A DNA stretch of 64,000 bases from CAVXFS01 sp963761115 (GTDB lineage: Bacteria; Pseudomonadota; Gammaproteobacteria; Burkholderiales; Gallionellaceae), in contig CAVXFS010000005.1 in assembly GCA_963761115.1 (NCBI GenBank), positions 868,001 through 932,000 on the forward strand, read 5' to 3'. A model generated the notes under the pieces. The model searched no databases and was not told the DNA's origin. It saw only the letters and a list, made by a program, of their open reading frames with translations. A program made the translations under genes and the position numbers. Every line of letters starts with the position of its first letter. Position 1 is the stretch's first letter. Below, piece by piece: positions 8,350 to 16,517 of this stretch.

Positions 8350-9510
8350 GTGTTCGGCACCATCCTGATTATCGTCGTCACGCTGATGCAATGCTACGTA
8401 TTCTGGCGTGCAGCCTCGGTACCGATCGTCAGGCGCTACTTGCCACGATATCGCCTGATTGCCCTGTGGATCGGCCTGTGGTGCCTGTTCCTGGCCAGCC
8501 GTGTCAACGGCCTGCAGGAGACGGGGAGCGTGGCGGTCGTGCTGGAGTTTCTGGGCATGACCTGGATGGCGATATTGTTCCTGATGTCCGTCGCCCTGAT
8601 CGCGGTGGAGGTGATAACCGGTTTAGGTTTTTTCCTGGCCAGGCTCGTGCCGGTGCTGCGTGGTGCTGCGCTGGTCGCCGGCGCGCTGCTATCCGTGCTG
8701 GCGTTGATCCAGGGTATGCGTGCGCCGGTGGTGAGCAACTACGACGTGTATCTCGATGGCCTTCCGCCACAACTCGATGGCATGGTGATCGTTGCGTTGT
8801 CCGACCTGCATCTGGGCTCGCTGCTCGGCGAGCGCTGGCTGGCCGCCCGGGTCGAGCAGGTGCGGGCGCAGCGGCCCGATGTCGTGGTGCTGCTCGGCGA
8901 TATCATCGAAGGTCACAGTGCACCCGACCAGCGACTGCTGGCAGGTTTGCGTCGCTTGTCTGCGCCATTGGGCGTGTGGGGGGTTCTCGGCAACCATGAG
9001 TCTCATGGCGCCGATGCGGGCAATTCGCCCCTGTTCAGTCAAACCGGCATCCACCTGCTGCGCAACGCCTGGGTCGAACTGCGCCCGGGCCTGCTGCTGG
9101 CGGGAGTGGACGACCTGTCCTTCAACGACAACGCCGACGAGACCGGGTCAGCCATTGCGCAAGCGCTCGCCGGACGGCCGCCGGGCGTCACCGTGATGCT
9201 GTCCCATGCGCCCCTGCTGACCACGCTGTTCGCCAGCAAGGGCGTGAACCTGATGCTCAGCGGGCATACGCACGGCGGACAGTTATGGCCTTTTGGTCTT
9301 CTGGTCAGGCAACGGTTTCCGCTGATGGAAGGGCGATATGAGATCGGGGACATGACGCTCATCGTCTCTCGCGGCACGGGTACATGGGGCCCGCGCATGC
9401 GCCTGTGGCGTCCCGCCGAGATCCTGCGCGTGACCCTGCATGCAAGTGGGCACAGCGGGAATCATCGTGATCGACCATGGGAAGATCGTCGAGCAGGGTT
9501 CGCACAGTGA
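8350..9510 (+). CDS. membrane-anchored metallophosphoesterase with altered C-terminus
   Basis: 386 residues from the GTG at 8350, which follows GGAGA; a TTG at 8338 is an alternative. Three or four hydrophobic helices fill residues 1-125. The calcineurin-like domain follows with all metal-binding signatures: LSDLHLGS, LLGDIIEG, LGNHESHG, LSHAP and SGHTHGGQ. YkuE/YaeI-type enzymes with this layout are lipid-related phosphohydrolases on the membrane; the substrate here is unknown. The natural end would be near RPAEILRVTLH (about 9440). The last 20 or so residues (GHSGNHRDRPWEDRRAGFAQ) are read out of frame through the relic of an ABC exporter gene, so this C-terminus is chimeric. Confidence 0.82.
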   Translation: MFGTILIIVVTLMQCYVFWRAASVPIVRRYLPRYRLIALWIGLWCLFLASRVNGLQETGSVAVVLEFLGMTWMAILFLMSVALIAVEVITGLGFFLARLVPVLRGAALVAGALLSVLALIQGMRAPVVSNYDVYLDGLPPQLDGMVIVALSDLHLGSLLGERWLAARVEQVRAQRPDVVVLLGDIIEGHSAPDQRLLAGLRRLSAPLGVWGVLGNHESHGADAGNSPLFSQTGIHLLRNAWVELRPGLLLAGVDDLSFNDNADETGSAIAQALAGRPPGVTVMLSHAPLLTTLFASKGVNLMLSGHTHGGQLWPFGLLVRQRFPLMEGRYEIGDMTLIVSRGTGTWGPRMRLWRPAEILRVTLHASGHSGNHRDRPWEDRRAGFAQ

Positions 9511-9613
9511 ATTGGTGCGGCGCAACGGACTGTATGCGGCGTTGTGGCAACATCGGTCGGGCGGTTTTCTGGAGGAGGAGTTGCCGGAGTTGTCTGAGCA
9601 GAAAACGGCGTGA
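9461..9613 (+). pseudogene. relic of a second ABC exporter C-terminus
   Basis: In frame from 9461 the sequence reads IIVIDHGKIVEQGSHSEL, continues RRNGLYAALWQHRSGGF and ends EEELPELSEQKTA stop. This matches the last 51 residues of the exporter at 2067-3926 at about four positions in five, with synonymous changes. Nothing upstream in this frame resembles the rest of an ATPase domain. It is therefore the leftover 3' end of a diverged paralogue, fused by deletion or recombination to the metallophosphoesterase gene. Confidence 0.8.
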
Positions 9614-9655
9614 ATTGATTGGCAGGGCTTGGATAAGGACTCGGCATTTCAAACG

Positions 9656-9765
9656 TCCTACCCCCACCCTAACCCTCCCCCTGCAAGGGGGAGAGCTTGC
9701 GAGGGGGCCGAACTAAAGCTCCTTCCCCCTTGCAGGGGGAAGGTTGGGATGGGGGTAGAGACTTG
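9656..9765. repeat. dispersed G/C-run palindromic repeat pair (family A)
   Basis: Two units face each other. The first runs from CTACCCCC to the palindromic core CCCCCTGCAAGGGGG. The second has the core CCCCCTTGCAGGGGG and runs to GGGGGTAG. The same unit recurs at 20598, 24308, 27186, 28682, 29851 and 61876. The interval 9614-9885 between the relic exporter tail and the gamma-glutamyltransferase stop holds no gene I can support. The repeat may act as a transcription end or mRNA stabiliser for the convergent genes, as REP/BIME elements can. Confidence 0.75.
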
Positions 9766-9885
9766 GCACCTTCGAAGTTCTATCGCCATCCCACTTGCTC
9801 CCTGGCTTAGCTCTTCCCTTGTAAGAGGCAAAGTAGCCAGTTGGTGCACGATGTGCCGAGGCAATAAGTTTATCAATCACCCCCC

Positions 9886-11610
9886 TCAATACCCCAGCGC
9901 CAGCCCGCTGCCCCGACGCGGGTCGTTCGCGCCATAGAAGCGATTGTTGCCGACCGGCTTGCCGTCGAGCTTCGGCGCGCCGACCAGGATCGCGGTGACG
10001 TGGTTGGATGGCTGCGGGTCGCCGAACTTCTGTCCCCAGCTCTCGAGGATGCTGCGCGTGTCGGGGCTGAGCGCGAAAGGTTCGACGTTGGTCACGTCCG
10101 GCAGCCATTGCTGGTGGAAGCGCGGCGCATCCACCGCTTCCTGCACGTTCATGCCGTAGTCGATCACGTTGAGTATGGTGAGCAGCACCGTGGTGATGAT
10201 GCGGCTGCCGCCCGGCGTACCTAACACCATGACCGGCTTGCCATCCTTGGTGACGATGGTCGGGCTCATCGAGCTGAGCGGCCGCTTGCCGGGCGCGATC
10301 GCATTCGCTTCGCCCTGTACCAGGCCGAAGCTGTTCGGCACGCCGAGCTTGATGGTGAAGTCGTCCATCTCGTCGTTCAGCAGCACGCCGGTGTGGGCAG
10401 CGGTGACCTTGGCGCCGAACCAGTTGTTCAGCGTGTAGGTGACTGCCACCGCGTTGCCCCATTTGTCGATGATCGAATAGTGTGTGGTGTTGTTGCCCTC
10501 GTGCGGCGCGACGCCGGGCTTGATGTCCTTCGAGACACCGGCCCGGTGCGGATCGATCACCGCGCGGATCTGCGCGGCATAGTCCTTGTCGAGCAGGTGG
10601 GCGAGCGGGTTGCTCACGAAGTCCGGGTCGCCGAGGTAACTGTTGCGGTCGACATAGGCGTGGCGCATCGCCTCGATCTGGTATTGCACCGCCTGCGCCG
10701 AACGATAGCCCAGCTCCTGCAGCGGATAGCCTTCGAGGATGTTCAGCATCTCGCAGATCACCACGCCGCCCGAACTCGGCGGCGGCGCCGAGACGATGCC
10801 GTAGCCGCGATAATTGCATTCAACCGGCTTGAGCTCGCGTGTCCGGTACTGGTCGAGGTCGGCCTGCGTGATGATGCCGTGGCCGGCACGGCTGCTGGCG
10901 ACGATCGCATTGCCGATCGTACCTTTGTAAAAACCGTCCGCACCCTTTTCGCTGATGTACATCAAGGTATGCGCGAGGTCTTTCTGCACCAGTCTGTCGC
11001 CGACCTTGAATGGCTCGCCGTGATTCAGGAAGATCGCGGCCGAGGCCGGGTCCTGCCTGAAATCTTCGGTCGCGGTCGTCAGTATGTCGATGTCGCTCCG
11101 GTCGAGCACGAAGCCGTCCTGAGCATAGTGGATCGCCGGGGCGAGCAGGGCGGCACGCTGCATCGTGCCGTACTCGCTGCGCGCCTGCTCCATCCCTGCC
11201 ACCGTGCCCGGTACGCCGACCGCGAGTTGGCCTTTCGTGCTCGCGCCCGGTACCACGTTGCCATCCTTGTCCAGGTACATGTCCGCAGTCGCGGCCAGCG
11301 GCGCCTTCTCGCGGAAGTCGAGGAAGGTCTTGCGCCCATCGGCCAGTTGTATCGTCATGAAGCCACCGCCGCCGAGGTTGCCTGCCGCCGGGTAGACCAC
11401 GGCCAGCGCGTAACCTACCGCGACGGCCGCATCCACCGCATTGCCGCCTGCCTTCAGCACATCGACGCCGACATGCGTCGCCAGGTGCTGCGCCGTGACA
11501 ACCATGCCATGCTCGGCGGCCACCGGTGCTTGCGAGGCGGCCTGGGCGTCGAACTGGCACAGCGCGAGTGCGGCGGCGAGCAGGAATTTTGTCAATGATT
11601 CGAGTTTCAT
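9886..11610 (-). CDS. ggt: gamma-glutamyltransferase
   Basis: 574 residues, the full family length, with a signal peptide (about 1-24, ending AQA), so periplasmic. The precursor cuts itself before the threonine of NNTTHYSIID (T375), which becomes the N-terminal nucleophile of the small subunit. Other conserved motifs are GGNAVDAAVA, GNLGGGGFM, PSSGG, LNDEMDDF and PGGSRIITTVLL. The enzyme hydrolyses or transfers the gamma-glutamyl group of glutathione and related compounds. It is convergent with the metallophosphoesterase, with the palindromic repeats between them. Confidence 0.94.
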   Translation of the reverse strand: MKLESLTKFLLAAALALCQFDAQAASQAPVAAEHGMVVTAQHLATHVGVDVLKAGGNAVDAAVAVGYALAVVYPAAGNLGGGGFMTIQLADGRKTFLDFREKAPLAATADMYLDKDGNVVPGASTKGQLAVGVPGTVAGMEQARSEYGTMQRAALLAPAIHYAQDGFVLDRSDIDILTTATEDFRQDPASAAIFLNHGEPFKVGDRLVQKDLAHTLMYISEKGADGFYKGTIGNAIVASSRAGHGIITQADLDQYRTRELKPVECNYRGYGIVSAPPPSSGGVVICEMLNILEGYPLQELGYRSAQAVQYQIEAMRHAYVDRNSYLGDPDFVSNPLAHLLDKDYAAQIRAVIDPHRAGVSKDIKPGVAPHEGNNTTHYSIIDKWGNAVAVTYTLNNWFGAKVTAAHTGVLLNDEMDDFTIKLGVPNSFGLVQGEANAIAPGKRPLSSMSPTIVTKDGKPVMVLGTPGGSRIITTVLLTILNVIDYGMNVQEAVDAPRFHQQWLPDVTNVEPFALSPDTRSILESWGQKFGDPQPSNHVTAILVGAPKLDGKPVGNNRFYGANDPRRGSGLALGY

Positions 11611-11758
11611 GGTGCAGGTATTGTAGTGTAGTTAAAGCGACGGCATTGCCAACGTGATATTGTATACGCAGAAAATAATTCCAGACTGAACTGAGTCAAC
11701 CCCATTGAATGTTTTTTGCATCACTGTCAGCAGCAATCACTATCCAAAGGAGAGCATC

Positions 11759-12205
11759 ATGGTAATTATGAAAAAAGTGGCAACAGGCGTAAAAAAAGTC
11801 GAGCGCAAGTTAGGGGCGGCCGCGAAAAGTGTGGCATCGACCGAGAAGAAAGCAGTGAAGTCCGCCAAAAAACTGGCCACGACTGCGCAGAAAAAAGTGG
11901 AGAAGGTCACCAAAAAAGCAGTCGCGACCACCAAGGGCGTTGAAAAGACTGCCAGGAAATCGGCCGTGAAGGCGAAGAAAAAAGTCGAGAAGGTCACCAG
12001 GAAAGCCGTCGAGACGGCGAAGAAAAAAATAGCCAAGGCCACAAAAACGCTGGTCGCGAAGACCAGGAGCGTAGAAAAGACCGCCAAGAAATCGGCCGTG
12101 AAGGCGAAGAAAAAAGTAGCGAAAGCCGCCAAAACCGTGGCAACAACTACGAAGAAGGCAGGCAAGACCGCCACCAGGACGGCCTCGGCCACCAAGAAAA
12201 AGTAG
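11759..12205 (+). CDS. lysine/alanine-rich histone H1-like protein
   Basis: 148 residues from the ATG at 11759, which follows AAAGGAGAG. Almost the whole protein is Lys, Ala, Thr and Val with no acidic clusters, predicted to bind DNA non-specifically as a nucleoid protein like the bacterial H1-like/AlgP proteins. Two imperfect repeats of about 40 residues are visible, each running from a KKVEKVT-type start through VEKTA(R/K)KSAVKAKKKV. The stop follows an A5 run; one extra A would continue the frame as VAAKKPVAAKK to a TAG at 12235, which looks like a genuine H1-like tail. The true C-terminus may therefore be 11 residues longer. Confidence 0.8.
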   Translation: MVIMKKVATGVKKVERKLGAAAKSVASTEKKAVKSAKKLATTAQKKVEKVTKKAVATTKGVEKTARKSAVKAKKKVEKVTRKAVETAKKKIAKATKTLVAKTRSVEKTAKKSAVKAKKKVAKAAKTVATTTKKAGKTATRTASATKKK

Positions 12206-12289
12206 CGGCGAAGAAGCCGGTAGCGGCGAAGAAATAGGCGGCCTGATGGGCCGAGAACTCCGGCAGTAGCCCGGTATCTTCAGGGAGGT

Positions 12290-12320
12290 CATGCTCGATC
12301 TGATCCATAAATCGAGCATG
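12290..12320. repeat. inverted repeat between the H1-like and AsmA genes
   Basis: CATGCTCGAT pairs with ATCGAGCATG, a perfect 10-bp stem with an 11-base loop. There is no T run after it on either strand, so it is either a weak terminator for the H1-like gene or an operator ahead of AsmA. Confidence 0.45.
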
Positions 12321-12460
12321 TCTCCGTTGATTGTTCGAAGTGGAAGCAATGACCGCGAAGTCCGGCAGGATGTGGTGAGGCACGAAGCGCATCGTTCGCG
12401 AACCTCGTATTCAGGGTGCGCTGCATCGAAAATCTGCGACAGGACCACCCCGAGACTGAT

Positions 12461-13885
12461 ATGACCAAACCAATCAAGATCATTCTCCTCGCCGCTGGCA
12501 GCCTCATTGGGCTCCTCGCCCTCATCGCCGTGGCCCTGCTTCTTTTTGTCGACGCCAATGCCTACAAGCCCCGTCTGGAAGCCGCAGCCTCGGATGCCCT
12601 GGGCATGCAGGTCAAGGTCGACGGTCAACTTGGGATCGGTTTCTTTCCCGGTTTGCTCCTCACCCTGAAGGACGTGCACATTCGTAACCGGGGGACGGAT
12701 CTCGCCTCGGCAACCGAGGCCAGGCTCGGGGTCGATCTCATCCCGCTGCTCCAGGATGAAGTCCGCATCCGCAACATCTCCCTGGTACATCCTGACATCT
12801 CCATCGAGCAGGACCGCAATGGCAAGTTCAACTTCGAGAAACTGGAGGCAACCGAAGCGCCGCTACCCACCCTGGATATTGCCGATGTTTCCATCTCGGA
12901 TGGGACGCTACGCTATACGGAAAAGACAACTGGCGACGGATTCGAACTCGGGGCGTGCAGCATGGATGTGCACCACCTGCAGCTTGCCGGCGGGAAAAAC
13001 GCGGAGCTGATGAGGCAACTTGCCATCACGGCGGAGATCGCCTGCGGCAAGTTCGAGACCAGGGACTTCGCCGCCACCGGCCTGAAGTTCACGCTCGCGG
13101 GGCAGGGTGGCGTGTTCGATCTCAAGCCGCTCACGCTGGAAGTCTTCGACAAGCAAGGGGCAGGGAACATCCATGCGGACTATTCGGGCGCCGACCCCCT
13201 GTACCAGTTTCATTACACGCTGAACCAATTCCGCATCGGGGAGTTTTTCAAGAACCTGTCGCCAAACACCGTGGCCGAAGGCAATGCAGATTTCTCCGGC
13301 AACCTGACCATGCGCGGAAATACCGTGAGCGCGATGAAACAGTCCGCAGCCGGAGATATCTCCCTGCGGGGAAAGAACCTCACGCTCAAAGGCACCGATC
13401 TCGATGAGGAGTTTTCCCGCTTCGAGTCCAGCCAGAATTTCAACCTCGTGGACGTGGGCGCCTTCTTTTTTGCCGGGCCTGTCGGCCTGGCGGTCACGAA
13501 GGGATACAACTTTGCCAACATCCTCAGGCAGTCGGGGGGCAGCAGCCAGATCCGGATACTCGTCTCCGACTGGAAGGTCGAACACGGCGTGGCGCAGGCG
13601 CAGGACGTGGCCCTGGCGACGAGCAAGAACCGTGTCGCCCTGCAGGGCGGACTCGATTTCGTCAACGAACAGTTCAATGACGTGAGCATCGTGCTGATCG
13701 ACGCCAAGGGCTGCGCCATCGTGCGACAGAAGATCCACGGCTCATTTGAAAAACCGGTGGTGGAAAAGCCGAACGTCCTGATCTCTCTCGTCGGGCCGGT
13801 GCTCAAGTTGTTCAAGAGGGGGATGGCACTGTTGCCTGGGAAGAAATGTGAGGTGGTTTATGCGGGGGTGGTGGGGGCACCTTAG
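12461..13885 (+). CDS. AsmA family protein
   Basis: 474 residues from the ATG at 12461. One N-terminal membrane helix (about 6-28) is followed by the AsmA signature DANAYKPRLEAAASDALGMQVKVDG. Next come repeated beta-rich segments (LLTLKDVHIRN, LVHPDISIEQDRNGKFNFEKL, SGNLTMRGNTVSAM) typical of AsmA-like proteins that span the periplasm and move phospholipids between membranes (family knowledge). It lacks the long C-terminus of AsmA/TamB giants. No partner gene is adjacent. The last codons are glycine/valine-rich and unremarkable. Confidence 0.82.
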   Translation: MTKPIKIILLAAGSLIGLLALIAVALLLFVDANAYKPRLEAAASDALGMQVKVDGQLGIGFFPGLLLTLKDVHIRNRGTDLASATEARLGVDLIPLLQDEVRIRNISLVHPDISIEQDRNGKFNFEKLEATEAPLPTLDIADVSISDGTLRYTEKTTGDGFELGACSMDVHHLQLAGGKNAELMRQLAITAEIACGKFETRDFAATGLKFTLAGQGGVFDLKPLTLEVFDKQGAGNIHADYSGADPLYQFHYTLNQFRIGEFFKNLSPNTVAEGNADFSGNLTMRGNTVSAMKQSAAGDISLRGKNLTLKGTDLDEEFSRFESSQNFNLVDVGAFFFAGPVGLAVTKGYNFANILRQSGGSSQIRILVSDWKVEHGVAQAQDVALATSKNRVALQGGLDFVNEQFNDVSIVLIDAKGCAIVRQKIHGSFEKPVVEKPNVLISLVGPVLKLFKRGMALLPGKKCEVVYAGVVGAP

Positions 13886-13940
13886 GGAAGGCGCCGAATT
13901 GAAGCTCGCCCATTCAGAAAAGACTAATTCCCTTGCTAAA

Positions 13941-13960
13941 TAGTAACGTTAACGTTACTA
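13941..13960. promoter_or_regulatory. perfect 20-bp palindrome
   Basis: TAGTAACGTTAACGTTACTA is identical to its reverse complement. It sits in an A/T-rich gap 55 bases after the AsmA stop and 50 bases before the glycosyltransferase start. Its position and perfect dyad symmetry suggest an operator or a recombination target; no matching regulator is adjacent. Confidence 0.5.
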
Positions 13961-14010
13961 ATAGAAAATAATTCAAGCAGGTTCTTTAATTCTCTGAGTG
14001 AGTCCGCCCG

Positions 14011-15030
14011 ATGCAGATCGATTGCAATGTCGTCCTCGATCACGAGAGACTGAAGATCGTCAACATAAGTGCGAAGTCCTTCGGCGAATCCGGGCTCGCC
14101 GCCATGCAATGGCCGACGCCCGTCGTCTGGCTGGTGACACTGGAGTGGTATCTTCCCGACGCCCGCAAATACATAGAGCAGCTGCCCGGTGCGATCGCAC
14201 GGATGGCGCCGGGGAATTCCGTCTGCATTCTGATCAACCAGCCCGAGGAGGCCGAGATCGCGTCGGGACTTGCGGGTGCCCGCGTCGCCTGGGTGAATCA
14301 CAACGCGTTCATCTCGCCCCGGATCTTCTCCATCACCGGCGACGAGAAAATATACGACGCGGTGGTCAATTCGAGCCCGCTTGCGTGGAAGCGCGTCCAT
14401 CTGTGCGCGCGCATCGAGAATCTCTGCTGCATCCGGCGCGTGGTTGAAGCGGGGACGCCAAACCTGTTCGATGCGGCAACGCTGTCGCCGCGCTATGTCA
14501 ACGACACGAAGCTCGGCAAACCCCAGGTCGCCGCGCTGATAAACAAGGCCTTCTGCGGCGTGATCCTTTCCGCGGGCGAAGGTGCTTGCCTCGCCTCGAC
14601 CGAGTATCTTCTCTGCGGACTGCCGGTCGTCTCGACGCCGAGCGTCGGCGGGCGGCACGTCTGGTACGACGAGATGAACAGCATCATCGTCGAGCCTGAC
14701 GAAAATTCCGTCCGCGATGGCGTTGCCGAGGCGAAGCGGCGGGTGCTCGCCGGAGAGATCTCCGCAACGGCGATCCGGGAGAACGCGCTGAAGCTCAGGG
14801 ATCGCTTCAGCCGGAATGCCGAAACACTGATCGCCGGTGTCCTCGACGAACATGGCGTGCACGACGTGTCGGCCGCAGAGGTCATGCGCGGATGGCTGGC
14901 CGAGATGGACCTCGCCAGCCACCAGTTCAAATATCTGGGGTCAGAAGACGCTGCACAGGCCTATGTCCTGAGCGGCAACCTTGCGTACTGGCGCAATGCC
15001 GTACGCGGACTCAAGCGCGCCAGGGCCTGA
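14011..15030 (+). CDS. glycosyltransferase, GT-B/family 4-like
   Basis: 339 residues, no signal peptide. The C-terminal half carries the recognisable retaining-glycosyltransferase signature GVILSAGEGACLASTEYLLCGLPVVSTPSVGG, in which the E...E pair and the following glycines contact the nucleotide-sugar donor. The N-terminal half is divergent and the usual glycine-rich acceptor loop is not obvious. It would transfer a sugar to an unknown acceptor in the cytoplasm. It is preceded by an A/T-rich gap with a perfect palindrome, and its 3' end overlaps the convergent phosphodiesterase gene by 20 bases. It is isolated from other polysaccharide genes, which hints at transfer as a two-gene unit. Confidence 0.72.
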   Translation: MQIDCNVVLDHERLKIVNISAKSFGESGLAAMQWPTPVVWLVTLEWYLPDARKYIEQLPGAIARMAPGNSVCILINQPEEAEIASGLAGARVAWVNHNAFISPRIFSITGDEKIYDAVVNSSPLAWKRVHLCARIENLCCIRRVVEAGTPNLFDAATLSPRYVNDTKLGKPQVAALINKAFCGVILSAGEGACLASTEYLLCGLPVVSTPSVGGRHVWYDEMNSIIVEPDENSVRDGVAEAKRRVLAGEISATAIRENALKLRDRFSRNAETLIAGVLDEHGVHDVSAAEVMRGWLAEMDLASHQFKYLGSEDAAQAYVLSGNLAYWRNAVRGLKRARA

Positions 15031-16333
15031 TGCCTTCCGGCTCTTTCAGGATCGCCGCTGCCATCCCGGCAAAGTCTTCCAGGGCGCCGACGTTCGCAGC
15101 CAGTCCTTGAATTTTCTGTCCGGCCGCGATCAGGAAACCGCCGCCGGCGTGGTTGCCGGGCCGGATACCCCGAACATCCGCGGCGATGCGACCGAGGCGC
15201 GGCGATTCCACGGCGCGCGGATTGAGATTGGGTGTGTAGGCGAACAGCAGATCGGGCAGGGCCTTGGCCCGCGCACCCTTGTGCTCGGCCGCCGGCTGAA
15301 GGATAGCTCCGACCACCGGCTTGCCGCTGTCGGCATCGACCAGATCGCGCAGCAAGTCGGCAATGATGTCGGCGCTGCGCTTGCCATCGTGGTTCGGCGC
15401 AATGATGCGCAACGCCCCGTAGTTGTCGTTGTAGGGCAATACCGCGCAGTAGCGTCCGCCGAGGCTGCGGTTGATGCTGTCGACTATTCCAGGCACAAGA
15501 TGTGCGAGGGTGCCGTTCGGCTCCATATCGGTCGTGGAGAAGACCGCGATCTCGGCGTCGGCTCCCGCAGCGGCAACGAGATCTCCCACCGCCGCATCGA
15601 GATCGGCGAAGATGGATCTGAGCGGTTCGCCGAGCCGCAGATTCCGCGCCGCGTCGTAGTCGGCGTGCTGTTCGTCGACAAGGTTCCACAAGCCGTGGCA
15701 ACCGCAGTGGGCCTCCTTGAAGCTGATGAGGAAGAGGTCCCATGCCTCTGCGTCGAGAAAGTGGAGTCCCGCCGCACGCTTGCGGGAAATCGAGGTGCGC
15801 AGGTTCGCCACGATGCCGGCGACCTGTGTGTCGTCGAGCGCCTCCTGGTGGTAACCGCAGCAGCTGGGCGGTGCCGGTCCAAAGCGCGCGACGATCTCGG
15901 CGGCGAGTCCATCGGGCTGGCTGCGGGGTGTATTGAAATAGCGCCCGTGCACCAGCCAGTCGGCGAGATGTATCCCGTTCAGCGGCTGTGGAGTCGCACA
16001 TTTCGGGATATCGAGCACCGCCGTGCGCGGTTGCCGGCCGCCGAGGCCGATCCAGAACGGACGCCGGCCCGCATCCCGCTCATGGGCCATGCCCAGCCTG
16101 CCGCCGGGCAGCGGAATGCCCCAGTGGTAACGCCCGTGTTCGCCCAGCGGCACGCCATACTGGAACGAGGCCCACAAACCATCATCGCTGCTGCCGGGAG
16201 GTGAGGTGAGTCGCTTCATGACGCCGCTGGCTTTGAGGGCGGCGAGTCTGGGCATCGCTCCCTCGCGCATCCAGCGGTCTACCAGAGTGCTGTCTGCGGC
16301 ATCGAGGCCGATCATGATGAGGCGTGCTGTCAT
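15011..16333 (-). CDS. alkaline phosphatase-superfamily phosphodiesterase/nucleotide pyrophosphatase-like
   Basis: 440 residues from the ATG at 16333; upstream in-frame starts add a tail unlike the family. The N-terminus ARLIMIGLDAADSTLVDRWM is the metal-binding start of type I phosphodiesterases. Further on are FSTTDMEPNGT (metal-binding Asp), and PNHDGKR; the active-site nucleophile is expected near TSPPGSSDDG. No signal peptide is evident, so the location is uncertain. It probably hydrolyses phosphoester bonds of unknown substrates. It is convergent and overlapping with the glycosyltransferase and divergent from kup. Confidence 0.72.
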   Translation of the reverse strand: MTARLIMIGLDAADSTLVDRWMREGAMPRLAALKASGVMKRLTSPPGSSDDGLWASFQYGVPLGEHGRYHWGIPLPGGRLGMAHERDAGRRPFWIGLGGRQPRTAVLDIPKCATPQPLNGIHLADWLVHGRYFNTPRSQPDGLAAEIVARFGPAPPSCCGYHQEALDDTQVAGIVANLRTSISRKRAAGLHFLDAEAWDLFLISFKEAHCGCHGLWNLVDEQHADYDAARNLRLGEPLRSIFADLDAAVGDLVAAAGADAEIAVFSTTDMEPNGTLAHLVPGIVDSINRSLGGRYCAVLPYNDNYGALRIIAPNHDGKRSADIIADLLRDLVDADSGKPVVGAILQPAAEHKGARAKALPDLLFAYTPNLNPRAVESPRLGRIAADVRGIRPGNHAGGGFLIAAGQKIQGLAANVGALEDFAGMAAAILKEPEGIRPWRA

Positions 16334-16517
16334 TGTGCAGAAGAAATGGCTGGAGTAAGGTAGTCTCAGTTTCGTGGACATCTGCAACAGGGTCAATAGC
16401 CCGGAAGATGTCCGATTGCAAAAGCGATAAGTAACAGGGTCTGGGCTGACCCGGATATTTCGGGCACCTTCAAGTGGAGTCGCTCTTACCTTCCCTGACA
16501 ATCAACCAAGGGCAAAG

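Noticed and set aside
10393..11598. 401-residue open frame on the plus strand
   Set aside because: Antisense to gamma-glutamyltransferase; composition artefact.
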